DNA of 64,000 bases from positions 1 through 64,000 of the forward strand of contig NZ_QPJC01000005.1 of the NCBI RefSeq assembly GCF_003337235.1. Direction: 5' to 3'. The stretch is from Halopolyspora algeriensis. Its GTDB lineage: Bacteria > Actinomycetota > Actinomycetes > Mycobacteriales > Pseudonocardiaceae. The translations under genes were made by a program, and so were the position numbers. Below are positions 44,898-54,452 of the stretch, piece after piece (the stretch's first letter is position 1; each line of letters begins with the position of its first letter). A model generated the notes under the pieces. The model saw only the letters and a list, made by a program, of their open reading frames with translations, did no database searches and had not been told where the DNA came from.

Positions 44898-45450
44898 AGG
44901 TGGTGAACAGGGTTCGCACGTTCCAGTCTGACACGGCCTGGCGACCATCCAGCGGGGACAGCTCCAGCACCAGCGAGGCCCCCACGGCCTCGGCGCCGGC
45001 CCGCTCCACCAGCTTCCGGGACGCGGCCAGCGTTCCTCCCGTGGCGAGCACGTCGTCGACGACCAGCGCCCGCTGCCCGGCGATCAGCGACTCGGCGGGC
45101 AGTTCCAGCGCCGCCGTCCCGTATTCCAGCGCATAGTCCACGCGGTCGGCCACGGCCGGGAGCTTGCCCGGTTTGCGCAGACCGACGAAGCCCGTTCCGT
45201 AGGCATGAGCCACGGCCGCGCCCAGCAGGAATCCCCGCGCCTCGATACCGACGACCACGTCGAAGGTGTGGCTCCGGCCGAGCGCGTCCACGACCACGCG
45301 GAAGGCATCCCGATCGGCCAGCACCGGACCGATATCGCGAAACAGCACCCCGGGCTCGGGGAAGTCCGGAACCTCACGCACCAACCCGGCAGCACGACCG
45401 AGCTCGGCGTCGAGGTCGGCACTCACGTGAAAGGAATCGTTCGTGGTCAT
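44896..45450 (-). CDS. apt: Adenine phosphoribosyltransferase
   Basis: Purine salvage: adenine plus PRPP to AMP. 184 aa with [19 protein letters not shown] (substrate region), [34 protein letters not shown] and the PRPP loop [16 protein letters not shown] at 45450, with GAGGT upstream, starts eight bases after the secF stop. The secD-secF-apt-relA order is a conserved actinobacterial arrangement (Rv2587c-Rv2583c). Confidence 0.96.
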   Translation of the reverse strand: MTTNDSFHVSADLDAELGRAAGLVREVPDFPEPGVLFRDIGPVLADRDAFRVVVDALGRSHTFDVVVGIEARGFLLGAAVAHAYGTGFVGLRKPGKLPAVADRVDYALEYGTAALELPAESLIAGQRALVVDDVLATGGTLAASRKLVERAGAEAVGASLVLELSPLDGRQAVSDWNVRTLFTT

Positions 45451-45457
45451 CGGTACC

Positions 45458-46735
45458 TCAGCGCCGTTTCTTCCCGGTGGGGTGGCCGGACTTGCCCGAG
45501 GGACGACCGCCGCTGCCGCGCTCGGCCGGTCCCTTACCGGTGCGTGCCGAGGCGCTGATCGCGGCGGCCATCGTGCGCTCGCGTCGCGAGACGGCGTCGA
45601 CGCTCTCGTCCAGCGGCTCCTCGGTGTCCGCTGCTGCTCGTTCCGCGTCGGAGGACGTCTCCGCACTCCTTCGCGCCCGTCGTTGGCGCACCTTCCCGGC
45701 CTGGGCCCGGTACTTCGGATTGCGCATCTTGAAGTCCACCAGCAACGGGGTCGCCAGCAGGATCGACGAGACGACACCGGCGAGCATGCCGATTCCCTGA
45801 ACCAGGGCGAGGTCGCGCAGCACGCCGACACCCAGCACGCCCGCACCGATGATCAGCAGCCCCAGCACCGGCAGCAGTGCGATCACCGTGGTGTTGATCG
45901 AGCGCATCAGGGTCTGGTTGAGCGCCAGGTTGGCCGCCTCGGGATAGGTCCTGCGTGTCAGCCCGAGGATGCCGCGGGTGTTCTCCTTGACCTTGTCGAA
46001 CACGACCACCGTGTCGTAGAGCGAGAACCCGAGGATGGTCAGCAGGCCGATCACCGTGCTCGGGCTGACCTCGAAACCGATGAGCGAGTAAATCCCGGCC
46101 GTGACCACCACGTCGTGCAGCAACGCGATCAGGGCGGCCACGGCCATCCAGCGCTCGAAGTAGAACGCGAGGAACACCGCGACCAGAGCCAGGAAGACTC
46201 CGAGGGCGATCAGGGCCTGCTGAGTGATCTCTCCGCCCCAGGTCCCGCTGACGGCGCTGTCACTGATCGCGTCCACCGTCGGCTGACCGTTGGTGCCCAG
46301 CGGCTGCAGATCCTCGACCAAACCCTGCTTGAGTGTGGTGAGCTCGTCGACGCTGAGCTTGTCGGTGCGGATCTGGATCGTCCGGCTGTCGCCACTGCCC
46401 ACCAGCTGCACGGAGTCCGCCGGGTGGCCCAGGGCGTCCCGGAACGCCTCTTCGGCTTCGTCGGCGGTGATCTGACCCTGCGCCCCCGCAGCGGGCATCG
46501 AGACCTTGGTACCGCCGGTGAACTCGATGCCGAGGTTGAAGCCCTTGAACCCGATCGAGGCAACACAGACGAGCACGAGCAGGCCCAGGGCGATGTACCA
46601 GCGCTTGCGCTTGCCGACGATGTCGAAAGCCCCGGTGCCGGTGTAGAGGCGATGCAGCACGGTGCTGCGCGCTGCCGTGCTCTCCGTGGCACTCGAGGAC
46701 GTGCCGTTGCTGCTGTGGCTGTCGGGAGTGCTCAC
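45458..46735 (-). CDS. secF: Preprotein translocase auxiliary subunit SecF
   Basis: SecF with SecD uses proton motive force to pull preproteins through SecYEG. 425 aa: first membrane helix near 47-66, a periplasmic P1-type domain starting with LGIEFTGGTKVSMP, then five helices from about 175, including GFSLYDTVVVFDKVKENTRG and NQTLMRSINTTVIALLPV. The last 90 residues are a charged, basic cytoplasmic tail (GRPSGKSGHPTGKKRR) longer than in E. coli. GTG at 46735, three bases after the secD stop, uses an AAGGAGG that lies inside the end of secD. Confidence 0.95.
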   Translation of the reverse strand: MSTPDSHSSNGTSSSATESTAARSTVLHRLYTGTGAFDIVGKRKRWYIALGLLVLVCVASIGFKGFNLGIEFTGGTKVSMPAAGAQGQITADEAEEAFRDALGHPADSVQLVGSGDSRTIQIRTDKLSVDELTTLKQGLVEDLQPLGTNGQPTVDAISDSAVSGTWGGEITQQALIALGVFLALVAVFLAFYFERWMAVAALIALLHDVVVTAGIYSLIGFEVSPSTVIGLLTILGFSLYDTVVVFDKVKENTRGILGLTRRTYPEAANLALNQTLMRSINTTVIALLPVLGLLIIGAGVLGVGVLRDLALVQGIGMLAGVVSSILLATPLLVDFKMRNPKYRAQAGKVRQRRARRSAETSSDAERAAADTEEPLDESVDAVSRRERTMAAAISASARTGKGPAERGSGGRPSGKSGHPTGKKRR

Positions 46736-46738
46736 GCC

Positions 46739-48403
46739 TCACGCCTCCTTCGGAGTGGCCGAGGAATCCTTCCGGGAAACCCGCTTACGAGCGGCACGCG
46801 CCTGCTCGCCCATGCGCTGCACCGCACCCAGCCCGGACAACGCGGGATTGGCCAGGAGCCTGCTCCTCGAGGCCAGCGCCACCAGCGGGTGTGTGACGAG
46901 GAAGACCACGATCAGATCCAGCACCGTGGACATCCCGAGCGTGAACGCGAAGCCCTTCACCTGGCCGACCGCGAGGATGTACAGCACGGCAGCGGCCAGA
47001 AAGCTCACCGCATCCGCGGACAGGATCGTCCGGCGCGCTCGCGCCCAGGAGCGCGGAACCGCCGATCGGAAAGTCCGGCCCTCCCGGATCTCGTCCTTGA
47101 GCCGTTCGAAGAAGACGATGAACGAGTCCGCGGTGATCCCGATCGCGATGATGAAGCCGGCCATGCCGGGCAGGTCCAGCGTGAAGCCGATCCAACGGCC
47201 GAACAGCACCAGCACGCCGTAGACCACCGCGCCGGACAGCACCAGGGACAGGATCGTCAGCAGACCGAGAACGCGGTAGTAGATCAGGCAGTAGACGGCC
47301 ACCAGCAGCAGGCCGAGGCCGCCTGCCAGCAGGGCCGCCTCCATGGAGGCGATGCCGAGCGTGGGCGAGACCGTTTCGGCCGTGGACTGGTCGAAAGCCA
47401 GGGGCAGCGAGCCGTACTTGAGGGTGTTGGCCAGGTTGGTCGCGCTCTGCTGGGTGAAGTCGCCACTGATGGTGGCTTGGCCGCCCAGCAGGGCGTCTTG
47501 GATCTGTGGCGCGGAGACCACCTGGGTGTCCAGGACGAAAGCGGCCTGCTTGCCGACGTTGGCCGAGGTGAAGTCGGCCCACTTCTGCGCGCCCTGGCTC
47601 TTGAACTGCAGGTTGACCGTCCAGCCGGTGTACTGCTGGTTCGGCGGTACCGCATTGGCGGTCTGGACCTGCTCGCCCTCGAGGAACACCGGGCCGAGGA
47701 CGTACTTCTTGGTACCGTCCTGGTTACAGGTCACCAGCGGTTTTTCCGGGTCGGCATTGCCGCGCAGCGGGTCCGGAGCACTGCAGTCCAGTGCCTGGAG
47801 GGCCTGCATCTGCACCTGGGGCTTCGTGCTCTGCCGCAGCTTCTTCGCCTGCTCGATGGCCGCGGCTTGCGAGTCGGGATCAGGTTCCCCGGATGGTGGC
47901 TGCTGCGCAGGAGCGCCGTCTGCACCCGAGGACTGCGGCGCCGTGTTCGAGGGGCCCGCCCCGGGCGCCGGTGCCTGTCCCTGTCCCGGTGGTGCCTGTC
48001 CCTGCCCCGGTGGTGCGGAGCCGGCCGGGACGACCTGCACAACCTTGCGGAAGTTCAGCTCGGCGGTCTGCCCCAGTCGCTTGGCCTGCTCACCGTTCTG
48101 GCCGGGCACCGTGATGATCAGGTTCTGCCCGTCGATGGTGACCTCGGAGCCGCTGACGCCGAGGCCGTTGACGCGCTGCTCGATGATCTGGCGAGCCTGC
48201 TGCAGCGACTGCTGGCTGGGAGGCTGTCCGCTGGGCGTCCGGGCGGTCAGGGTGACCCGAGTCCCCCCTTGCAGATCGATACCCAATTCCGGGGTCGGTT
48301 TCCGGTCCCCGGTGAAAAAGACGAGGGCGTAGATACCCAGCAGAATCAGCGCAAAAGCCGCGAGATAACGCCCTGGGCGGATCTGCCCGGCCGGAGGTGC
48401 CAC
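46739..48403 (-). CDS. secD: Preprotein translocase auxiliary subunit SecD
   Basis: 554 aa: first membrane helix at about 13-31, LGIDLQGGTRVTLTA, then the large P1 domain and five C-terminal helices from about 375 (LLAGGLGLLLVAVYCLIYY) to 520, with IGITADSFIVFFERLKDEIREG. Between residues 130 and 180 there is a Pro/Gly/Gln-rich insertion, partly encoded by a 21-bp tandem duplication, which is variable among actinobacteria. The GTG at 48403 lacks a strong SD. Directly precedes secF. Confidence 0.95.
   Translation of the reverse strand: MAPPAGQIRPGRYLAAFALILLGIYALVFFTGDRKPTPELGIDLQGGTRVTLTARTPSGQPPSQQSLQQARQIIEQRVNGLGVSGSEVTIDGQNLIITVPGQNGEQAKRLGQTAELNFRKVVQVVPAGSAPPGQGQAPPGQGQAPAPGAGPSNTAPQSSGADGAPAQQPPSGEPDPDSQAAAIEQAKKLRQSTKPQVQMQALQALDCSAPDPLRGNADPEKPLVTCNQDGTKKYVLGPVFLEGEQVQTANAVPPNQQYTGWTVNLQFKSQGAQKWADFTSANVGKQAAFVLDTQVVSAPQIQDALLGGQATISGDFTQQSATNLANTLKYGSLPLAFDQSTAETVSPTLGIASMEAALLAGGLGLLLVAVYCLIYYRVLGLLTILSLVLSGAVVYGVLVLFGRWIGFTLDLPGMAGFIIAIGITADSFIVFFERLKDEIREGRTFRSAVPRSWARARRTILSADAVSFLAAAVLYILAVGQVKGFAFTLGMSTVLDLIVVFLVTHPLVALASRSRLLANPALSGLGAVQRMGEQARAARKRVSRKDSSATPKEA
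47970..48011. repeat. 21-bp tandem duplication in secD
   Basis: Two 21-base units (47970-47990 and 47991-48011) differ at one base. On the coding strand each encodes APPGQGQ, part of the low-complexity insertion of SecD. Confidence 0.85.
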
Positions 48404-48776
48404 GGTGCGTCCGTCTCCTCATCGAAGTCTGTGTCGAAGCTCGGCAACCGACCGGAGACCCGGCCGGCGCACAAGCGGGTGTTCTGGCTCGACCGCCACA
48501 GCGGGCGCAGCGGCCCCAGCATGCTGCACCACCCAGTCTGACAGGGCGCAGGCGGGGCCCACTGCGCCGGGAGGAACGATGGCGACTTCTCGCCGACAAT
48601 CCTCACCGCCGCTACGGCGCCGAAAGAAGCGGCATGCGAAGCCACCGGGACATGCCTGCCTCGCACGGCATGCCCGGTGCCTGCATGGCCGACATTGATC
48701 ACGCGGCGAGCGAACGTGCCCGCAGCCCGGTGACGACCGCAACGCTGTGGTCACTCGCCGCCCGCATGCGGAAGCC
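48404..48776. other. Intergenic region between yajC and secD
   Basis: 373 bases without a supported gene, in a place where yajC and secD are usually close together. A 39-codon frame on plus (48581-48700) has a good GGGAGG but an Arg/His-rich product with weak third-position G+C bias, so I do not call it. The secD promoter is presumably here; I see no clear hexamers. Confidence 0.45.
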
Positions 48777-49166
48777 TCAGTTGGCCTTCTGCTTCTCGAC
48801 CGATTCCGTGTCCTGCCGTTCCGCCTGCTCAGCCGAGGCGTCGCCGTTCACGGCCTCGTCGGCCGCCGGGTCGTGGTCCTCGTCGGCGGAGGCGTCCTCG
48901 GCATCGCCTGCCGTGTTCGCCTTCTCGCGAATGGCCTGGCGCAGCCAAGTCGTGGTCACACCCGGTGCGATCTCCAGTTCGATGGAATCGTCCGAGGTTT
49001 CCACGATGGTGCCGAACAGGCCGGAGGTGGTCATGACGCGATCACCCTCGACCAGCGAGTTCTGCAGCTTCTGCTGCTCCTGCATCGACCGCTTCTGCTT
49101 GCGGATCTGGAAGAACAGCATCAGGGCGATGCCGATGAGAAGAATGGGAAAAATCAGCTGTTCCAT
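48777..49166 (-). CDS. yajC: Sec translocon accessory subunit YajC
   Basis: A 129-aa protein with one N-terminal membrane helix (LIFPILLIGIALMLFFQI) and the conserved QKLQNSLVEGDRVMTTSGLFGTIVE segment of YajC. The C-terminal 45 residues are an acidic Ala/Asp/Glu tail. ATG at 49166 with GGAG four bases upstream; the open frame continues upstream without similarity. It precedes secD-secF after a 373-base gap. Confidence 0.95.
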   Translation of the reverse strand: MEQLIFPILLIGIALMLFFQIRKQKRSMQEQQKLQNSLVEGDRVMTTSGLFGTIVETSDDSIELEIAPGVTTTWLRQAIREKANTAGDAEDASADEDHDPAADEAVNGDASAEQAERQDTESVEKQKAN

Positions 49167-49317
49167 CGTGCTCCGTCCGGCGGACGCCGTCATGTATGCG
49201 AAAACCGCGGCTCCACGGCCCCGGCTTCGCCGAGCCATCCGACGTCCGGATTGTTCGGATGTTTCACCAACAGTGTGCCAGCTTCACCGGCAGTGGCGGG
49301 AACCCTACTACCGACGA

Positions 49318-50391
49318 TCACGCGTCGAACAGACTCGGGGTGGCTTCACCGGGGGTGTCGGGCGGTGGCACGGCACCGAGATGGTGCCAGGCGGCCACGG
49401 TGGCCACCCGGCCTCGCGGGGTCCGTGCGAGCATTCCCGCCCTGACCAGGTACGGCTCACACACCTCCTCGACCGTGGTGGGTTCCTCGCCCACGGCCAC
49501 CGCCAACGTCGAGATGCCGACCGGGCCTCCGTTGAACGAACGCACCAGAGCGCCGAGCACGGCACGATCGAGGCGGTCGAGGCCGAACTCGTCGACGTCG
49601 TAAACCTCGAGCGCGGCCCGTGCGACCTCCAGGGTGACCACGCCGTCGGCCCGGACCTCGGCATAGTCGCGGACGCGGCGCAACAGGCGGTTGGCGATGC
49701 GCGGAGTTCCCCGGCAACGCCGCGCGATCTCCCGCGCCCCGTCGTCGCGCAGGTCCACGTGCAGAATGCCCGCCGAGCGCCGGATGACCTCTTCGAGCTC
49801 GGAAGGGGCGTAGAACTCCATGTGCGCGGTGAAACCGAACCGGTCCCGGAGCGGGCCGGTCAGCGAACCGGAACGTGTGGTCGCCCCCACCAGGGTGAAC
49901 GGTGCGATCTCCAGCGGGATACTGGTCGCACCGGGCCCCTTGCCGACGACGACGTCGACGCGGTAGTCCTCCATCGCCAGATAGAGCATTTCCTCGGCCG
50001 GACGAGCGATGCGGTGGATCTCGTCGATGAACAGCACGTCGCCTTCGGTGAGGTTGGACAGCATTGCGGCGAGGTCACCCGGACGCTCCAGCGCGGGTCC
50101 CGAGGTCACCCGGATGGCAGCTCCCAGCTCGGCCGCGATGATCATGGCCAGGCTCGTCTTTCCCAGCCCCGGAGGCCCGGAGAACAGCACGTGGTCGGGC
50201 TGCTCGCCGCGCCCGAGCGCGCCGTGCAGGACGAGTTGCAGCTGCTCGCGGACTCTGGGCTGGCCGACGAAGTCGTCGAGCTTGCGCGGTCGCAGGCTGT
50301 TCTCGACGTCCTGCTCGGAGGACACCTGGTGCGGCGACAGCGTCACGTCCGCGCCGTCTCCCGCGCCCGTTGCGGGCGAATCGTCGTGCAT
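49318..50391 (-). CDS. ruvB: Holliday junction branch migration helicase RuvB
   Basis: AAA+ motor of the RuvAB complex. Walker [10 protein letters not shown], Walker B FIDEIHR, sensor [19 protein letters not shown], and the C-terminal winged helix ([18 protein letters not shown]). I start at ATG 50391 (357 aa), which aligns with other actinobacterial RuvBs; an in-frame GTG at 50442 would add 17 residues of weak similarity. It follows ruvA by 60 bases in a ruvC-ruvA-ruvB operon controlled by an SOS box. Confidence 0.95.
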   Translation of the reverse strand: MHDDSPATGAGDGADVTLSPHQVSSEQDVENSLRPRKLDDFVGQPRVREQLQLVLHGALGRGEQPDHVLFSGPPGLGKTSLAMIIAAELGAAIRVTSGPALERPGDLAAMLSNLTEGDVLFIDEIHRIARPAEEMLYLAMEDYRVDVVVGKGPGATSIPLEIAPFTLVGATTRSGSLTGPLRDRFGFTAHMEFYAPSELEEVIRRSAGILHVDLRDDGAREIARRCRGTPRIANRLLRRVRDYAEVRADGVVTLEVARAALEVYDVDEFGLDRLDRAVLGALVRSFNGGPVGISTLAVAVGEEPTTVEEVCEPYLVRAGMLARTPRGRVATVAAWHHLGAVPPPDTPGEATPSLFDA

Positions 50392-50451
50392 CTCGTCACC
50401 AGTACCGTCGTTCGCAGCGGCACGAGCGCGGCCCCGCGACACTCACGTCCG

Positions 50452-51057
50452 TCATTGCGGCCCCAGCTTCGCCAGAGCCTTCCGCAGTACCGCCGAGGTG
50501 TCGGTTTCCGTCCCGTCCGCGGCCAGTACCGATTCCACGCTCTGTTCGGCCTGCTTGGCGGAGAAGCCCAGTCCGACGAGGGCATCGCACACCTCCGAGC
50601 GCAGCCGCCCGCCGCCTGCAGCACCGATCTGTCCGTTCTCCGGGACGGATCCGCCAGGCGCACCGACCTTGTCCCGCAGTTCCAGGGTCAACCGTTCGGC
50701 GCTCTTCTTGCCGATGCCGGGAACCTGGGTGAGCAAGGTCAGATTGCCATCGGCGAGCGCGTGGCGCAGTTGTTCCGGGTCCAGGACCGCGAGCGTGGCC
50801 AGCGCCAGCCTCGGCCCGACTCCGGAGGCGCTCTGCAACAGGCCGAACAGCTCCTGTGCCTCCGCCGTGGCAAAGCCGTACAGCGTCAACGAGTCCTCGC
50901 GGACCACCAGCGACGTCGCCAGGTGCGTCTCCTCGCCGCGACGCAGACCGGCCAGGGTCGCCGGCGTCGCGTACACCGCGAAGCCCACCCCGCCGACTTC
51001 GACCACGGCGTGGTCCAAGCTGACCGAGAGGACGGTGCCCCGGACCGATGCGATCAT
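50452..51057 (-). CDS. ruvA: Holliday junction-binding subunit RuvA
   Basis: Tetrameric DNA-binding partner of RuvB. 201 aa with N-terminal OB fold ([26 protein letters not shown]), tandem HhH motifs ([17 protein letters not shown] and [16 protein letters not shown]) and the C-terminal domain III that contacts RuvB ([22 protein letters not shown]). ATG at 51057 overlaps the ruvC stop (ATGA). Confidence 0.96.
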   Translation of the reverse strand: MIASVRGTVLSVSLDHAVVEVGGVGFAVYATPATLAGLRRGEETHLATSLVVREDSLTLYGFATAEAQELFGLLQSASGVGPRLALATLAVLDPEQLRHALADGNLTLLTQVPGIGKKSAERLTLELRDKVGAPGGSVPENGQIGAAGGGRLRSEVCDALVGLGFSAKQAEQSVESVLAADGTETDTSAVLRKALAKLGPQ

Positions 51058-51647
51058 CGTGACGATCCTCCTGCTTGCCGGGCCGAGCGGGACCGCCCCG
51101 CCTCTTTCAATCGTGCACGATGGTGACGCGCCAGTTCGGCGGCCTTGGCTTCGGCCTCGGCGAGACGCCCGGCCATCGGGGAGCGCCACAGGTGGCACAC
51201 CGCCAGCGCCAGGGCATCCGCGGCATCGGCGGGCCTGGGCGGGGACTCGAGTCCGAGGATCTTCGTGATCATCGCGGTGACCTGCTTCTTGTTCGCGGTG
51301 CCCGATCCGCTGATCGCCGCCTTGACCGCGCTGGGCGTGTGGAAGGCGACGGGCACGTCCCGGCGTGCCGCCGCGAGCGCGACGACGCCGGACACCTGGG
51401 CGGTCCCCATCACGGTGCGCACGTTCTGCTGACTGAAGACCCGCTCGATGGCGACGACGTCGGGCTGGTGCGTGTGCATCCACTGCTCGACCGTGTCGGC
51501 CACCGTCATCAGCCTGGCGGGCAGCTCACTGCCTGCGGGAGTACGCACGACGCCCACCGCCAGGCACGTCACCTCGTGTGCCCGGCCGCTCTCGATCACG
51601 CCGACCCCGCACCGGGTCAGCCCGGGATCGACTCCGAGTACGCGCAC
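51054..51647 (-). CDS. ruvC: Crossover junction endodeoxyribonuclease RuvC
   Basis: Resolves Holliday junctions. Catalytic carboxylates visible: Asp7 ([10 protein letters not shown]), Glu68 ([11 protein letters not shown]), Asp141 and Asp144 ([10 protein letters not shown]). 197 aa with a basic C-terminal tail. GTG start at 51647; 26 bases upstream is a LexA box, so the operon should be DNA-damage inducible. Confidence 0.96.
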   Translation of the reverse strand: MRVLGVDPGLTRCGVGVIESGRAHEVTCLAVGVVRTPAGSELPARLMTVADTVEQWMHTHQPDVVAIERVFSQQNVRTVMGTAQVSGVVALAAARRDVPVAFHTPSAVKAAISGSGTANKKQVTAMITKILGLESPPRPADAADALALAVCHLWRSPMAGRLAEAEAKAAELARHHRARLKEAGRSRSARQAGGSSR

Positions 51648-51673
51648 GCCGCCGTTCCCTCCCGCCGGAGTTC

Positions 51674-51689
51674 GTGAACATTCGTTCGA
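51674..51689 (-). promoter_or_regulatory. LexA (SOS) box of the ruvCAB operon
   Basis: Read on minus, TCGAACGAATGTTCAC matches TCGAAC-N4-GTTCGA at 10 of 12 fixed bases. It is 26 bases upstream of the ruvC GTG. Known biology: ruvC of M. tuberculosis is LexA-controlled. Confidence 0.8.
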
Positions 51690-51769
51690 ACCCTATCGGC
51701 CCGGCGATCACATGCCTGCATCGACACGCCTTGCGACCGGGAGCCGCCGCGCAGGCACTCTCTCCGAGA

Positions 51770-51798
51770 GCCTGCTCGGGATCGACTCCCGAGCAGGC
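51770..51798 (-). terminator. Terminator downstream of yebC
   Basis: GCCTGCTCGGG (51770-51780) and CCCGAGCAGGC (51788-51798) make a perfect 11-bp stem with a 7-base loop, 22 bases after the yebC stop and ahead of the ruvC promoter. Confidence 0.8.
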
Positions 51799-51820
51799 AA
51801 CCGGTGGTATGCGACCGACC

Positions 51821-52570
51821 TCAGCCGACCTCGGCCATGACGTCATCGCTCACGTCGAAGTTCGCGAAGACGTTCTGCACGTCGTCGCAATCCTCCAGCG
51901 CGTCGATGAGCTTGAACAGCTTGCGCGCCCCCTCGGCGTCCAGCGGCACGTTGACCGAGGCCAGGAAATTGGTGTCCGCCGAGTCGTACTCGATACCCTC
52001 GGCCTGCAGTGCCTTGCGCACGTCGACGAGGTTGCCCGGCTCGGACAACACCTCGTAGCTCTCGCCGAGGTCGTTGATCTCCTCGGCACCCGCATCGAGC
52101 ACGGCACCGAGCACGTCCTCCTCGCTCAGCCCGTTCTTCGGCAGGATCACCACACCACGGCGGGTGAACAGGTAGGCCACCGACCCCGCGTCGGCCATGG
52201 AACCGCCGTGGCGGTTCATCGCGGTGCGTACCTCACTGCTCGCGCGGTTGCGGTTGTCGGTCAGGCACTCGATCAGCACGGCGACACCGTTCGGTGCGTA
52301 CCCCTCGTACATCACCGTCTGCCAGTCGGAGCCACCGGCTTCCTCGCCGGCCCCACGCCTGCGCGCCCGTTCGATGTTGTCCTGCGGCACCGAATTCTTG
52401 CGCGCCTTCTGCATGGCGTCGTACAGAGTCGGGTTCGCTTCCGGGTCTCCCCCGCCGGTGCGCGCGGCAACCTCGACGTTTTTGATCAGCTTCGCGAAAA
52501 GCTTGCCGCGCTTGGCATCGAGGGCGGCCTTCTTGTGTTTGGTGGTGGCCCACTTGGAGTGGCCGCTCAT
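51821..52570 (-). CDS. YebC/PmpR-family regulatory protein
   Basis: A 249-aa YebC-family protein, variously described as a transcription factor or a translation factor that helps at proline stretches. The diagnostic N-terminus [25 protein letters not shown] is complete, with [31 protein letters not shown] and [25 protein letters not shown] start. It lies between pdxT and ruvC as in M. tuberculosis (Rv2603c). Confidence 0.94.
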   Translation of the reverse strand: MSGHSKWATTKHKKAALDAKRGKLFAKLIKNVEVAARTGGGDPEANPTLYDAMQKARKNSVPQDNIERARRRGAGEEAGGSDWQTVMYEGYAPNGVAVLIECLTDNRNRASSEVRTAMNRHGGSMADAGSVAYLFTRRGVVILPKNGLSEEDVLGAVLDAGAEEINDLGESYEVLSEPGNLVDVRKALQAEGIEYDSADTNFLASVNVPLDAEGARKLFKLIDALEDCDDVQNVFANFDVSDDVMAEVG

Positions 52571-52622
52571 CTCTCCTCCGTCTTTCTACGACCGCACGAC
52601 TCCGCGCCACAGGTGAGTGACC

Positions 52623-53339
52623 TCAGCACGCGCGGACCATCTGCACGAATTGGCGGTGCACACGCTCGTCGCCGCCGACCAGTTCCGGATGGAAGGCGGT
52701 GGCGAGCACCGGCCCCTGCCGCACCGCGACGATCGTACCGACGGATGCCTCCGCCGGTGCGCCGTCCGGGTCGGGCCGGTGCGGCTCTCGCCCGCCCGGC
52801 TCCGCCGGGCCCTGCCCCACCGGTTCCACGGTGGCCAGCACCTGCACGTCCGAGCCGACCTTCTCGACCAGGGGAGCCCGAATGAACACGGCGTGCACCG
52901 GGCCGCCGTCGATCCCCTCGACGTCCAGATCGGCCTCGAACGAGTCCGCCTGCCTGCCGAAAGCGTTGCGCCGCACCACGACATCGAGCGCTGCCAGGGG
53001 CCGAACGCCGACAGCCGGAGTGGCGCTGTCGGCACCGCCCCGGCCCCGGTGGTCGTCGAGAACCCGACTGCCCAGCAGCACCATACCCGCGCACGATCCG
53101 TATGCGGGCATCCCGGCCGCCAGGCGCCGGCGGACCGGTTCGAAGAGTTCGAAACCGTCGAGCAGGCGTGTCATTGTCGTGGACTCGCCACCGGGCAGGA
53201 CGAGACCGTGCACGCCGGCGAGTTCCTCCGGGCGGCGGACGGGTCTGGGCACCGCACCACCGCGCTCCAACGCCGCCAGGTGCTCGGCCACACCTCCCTG
53301 CAGAGCGAGCACACCGATTACCGGTCGAGTCGTGGTCAC
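52623..53339 (-). CDS. pdxT: Pyridoxal 5'-phosphate synthase glutaminase subunit PdxT
   Basis: Glutaminase that feeds ammonia to PdxS for vitamin B6. 238 aa with [20 protein letters not shown] (50-54), catalytic Cys83 in [11 protein letters not shown], and His217/Glu219 in FHPEL. A Pro/Gly/Arg-rich insertion at about 174-198 makes it longer than typical (about 190-200 aa). GTG start at 53339. Unusually, it is separated from pdxS by azlD, azlC and a regulator. Confidence 0.94.
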   Translation of the reverse strand: MTTTRPVIGVLALQGGVAEHLAALERGGAVPRPVRRPEELAGVHGLVLPGGESTTMTRLLDGFELFEPVRRRLAAGMPAYGSCAGMVLLGSRVLDDHRGRGGADSATPAVGVRPLAALDVVVRRNAFGRQADSFEADLDVEGIDGGPVHAVFIRAPLVEKVGSDVQVLATVEPVGQGPAEPGGREPHRPDPDGAPAEASVGTIVAVRQGPVLATAFHPELVGGDERVHRQFVQMVRAC

Positions 53340-53385
53340 ACCACCATTGTCCCGGATCCACCCGACTCGACGGTGCACGGTGGGT

Positions 53386-53694
53386 TCATCCCGGCAGGAG
53401 GAGGCGCAGGCACCCGGTGGTCGCAGCCGCCGCGAGCACGACGACGACGAAGGGAGCTCGACACCATGCCAGCACGCCGCCGACGGCAACTCCGGACACG
53501 CGCGCCCATCCTGCGAAATCACCGGACTCGATCAGGGCACTGGTCACCACGAAAGCACCGAGCAAGGTGATCGCGGCGATCGACAGCAGTCGCTCCCACC
53601 GCTCGGACAACCGCACCCGACCCCGCAACAGCGGCCCGGCCGCTCGTAGTGCGTAGGTGCCGGCCGCCAGCATCAACACCACACCGAGGGTCAC
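53386..53694 (-). CDS. azlD: AzlD-type branched-chain amino acid exporter small subunit
   Basis: A 102-aa protein with three to four membrane segments ([63 protein letters not shown]), the small partner of AzlC/BrnF exporters. The GTG at 53694 overlaps the azlC stop (GTGA), so the two are coupled. Known family members export branched-chain amino acids or analogues; the substrate here is unproven. Confidence 0.88.
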   Translation of the reverse strand: MTLGVVLMLAAGTYALRAAGPLLRGRVRLSERWERLLSIAAITLLGAFVVTSALIESGDFAGWARVSGVAVGGVLAWCRAPFVVVVLAAAATTGCLRLLLPG

Positions 53695-54452
53695 GAATTC
53701 CCCCTCCCCGAGGTCTCCGCCGGCTGCACGGTCGTCGGCTCCCCGGTCTTCGATGTCCCGGCTTTCGATGTCCGTTTCGGTGTCGGCAGGGCGGCGGCCA
53801 CGCCGAGCAGAGCGGCCATCACGGGCAGCCCTTCCGGCAGTACCGGCGTGGCCACCACCGCGATGACCGCGCCGATCACGACGGCGCGCAGGGTCGGACG
53901 GTCCCGCAGCGAGGGCATCACCAGTGCCAGCAGCGCGGCGGGCAGGGCCGCGTCGAGCCCGAAAGTGGCCGGATCGCCGATCTGCCCGCCGAGCAACCCG
54001 CCGAGAAGAATCGAGGGAGCCCAGACGCCGTACACGGTGAGCCCGGCGATCCAGTAGGCACGTCTCCTGCGCTGCGGCTCCTGCTCGGCCAGCGCGAACG
54101 CGACCGCCTCGTCGACCATGATGTGGCTGCCGAACAGCCGGGCGAGCCGGCTGCGCCCCAGCACGTCGCCGACCGCCAGACCGAACGGGAAGTGTCGGGC
54201 GTTGAGCATCAGGCCACCCACGACCGCAGTGACCGGTGCCGCACCCGCGGAGATCAGGCCGACCGCCATGAATTCGGAACCGCCCGCGAACACCAGCAGC
54301 CCCATGAGAGTCACCAGCCACAGCGGAACTCCCTTGCCCACCGCGATGGCGCCGAGCGAACAGCCGACGACGGCCAGCGCCGTTCCCATCGACAGCACTT
54401 TCCCCAGGAAAGCACCGTCCAAGCCCCCATGTGTTCGGTTTGACGAACCCAT
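53691..54452 (-). CDS. azlC: AzlC-type branched-chain amino acid exporter large subunit
   Basis: A 253-aa polytopic membrane protein of the AzlC family: GKVLSMGTALAVVGCSLGAIAV, MGLLVFAGGSEFMAVGLISAGAA, LMLNARHFPFGLAVGD, HIMVDEAVAFALAEQ, then several C-terminal helices and a Thr/Gly-rich tail. Together with AzlD it should form an exporter. The ATG at 54452 is only a few bases from the predicted transcription start (promoter 54461-54489), so the mRNA is probably leaderless. It is divergent from the XRE/cupin gene, with four operator-like repeats between and across the two promoters. Confidence 0.88.
   Translation of the reverse strand: MGSSNRTHGGLDGAFLGKVLSMGTALAVVGCSLGAIAVGKGVPLWLVTLMGLLVFAGGSEFMAVGLISAGAAPVTAVVGGLMLNARHFPFGLAVGDVLGRSRLARLFGSHIMVDEAVAFALAEQEPQRRRRAYWIAGLTVYGVWAPSILLGGLLGGQIGDPATFGLDAALPAALLALVMPSLRDRPTLRAVVIGAVIAVVATPVLPEGLPVMAALLGVAAALPTPKRTSKAGTSKTGEPTTVQPAETSGRGNS

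Noticed and set aside
45443-48541. A 1032-codon open frame on plus opposite secF/secD
   Set aside because: It is an antisense shadow of secF and secD with an Arg/Gln/Gly-rich product.
48581-48700. A 39-codon frame on plus with a good GGGAGG
   Set aside because: The Arg/His-rich product has codon third positions unlike the real genes here; the SD-like sequence is probably chance.
51681-51695. A tRNA T-loop-like TTCGAAC upstream of ruvC
   Set aside because: No acceptor, D or anticodon arms can be formed around it, and it is explained by the SOS box.
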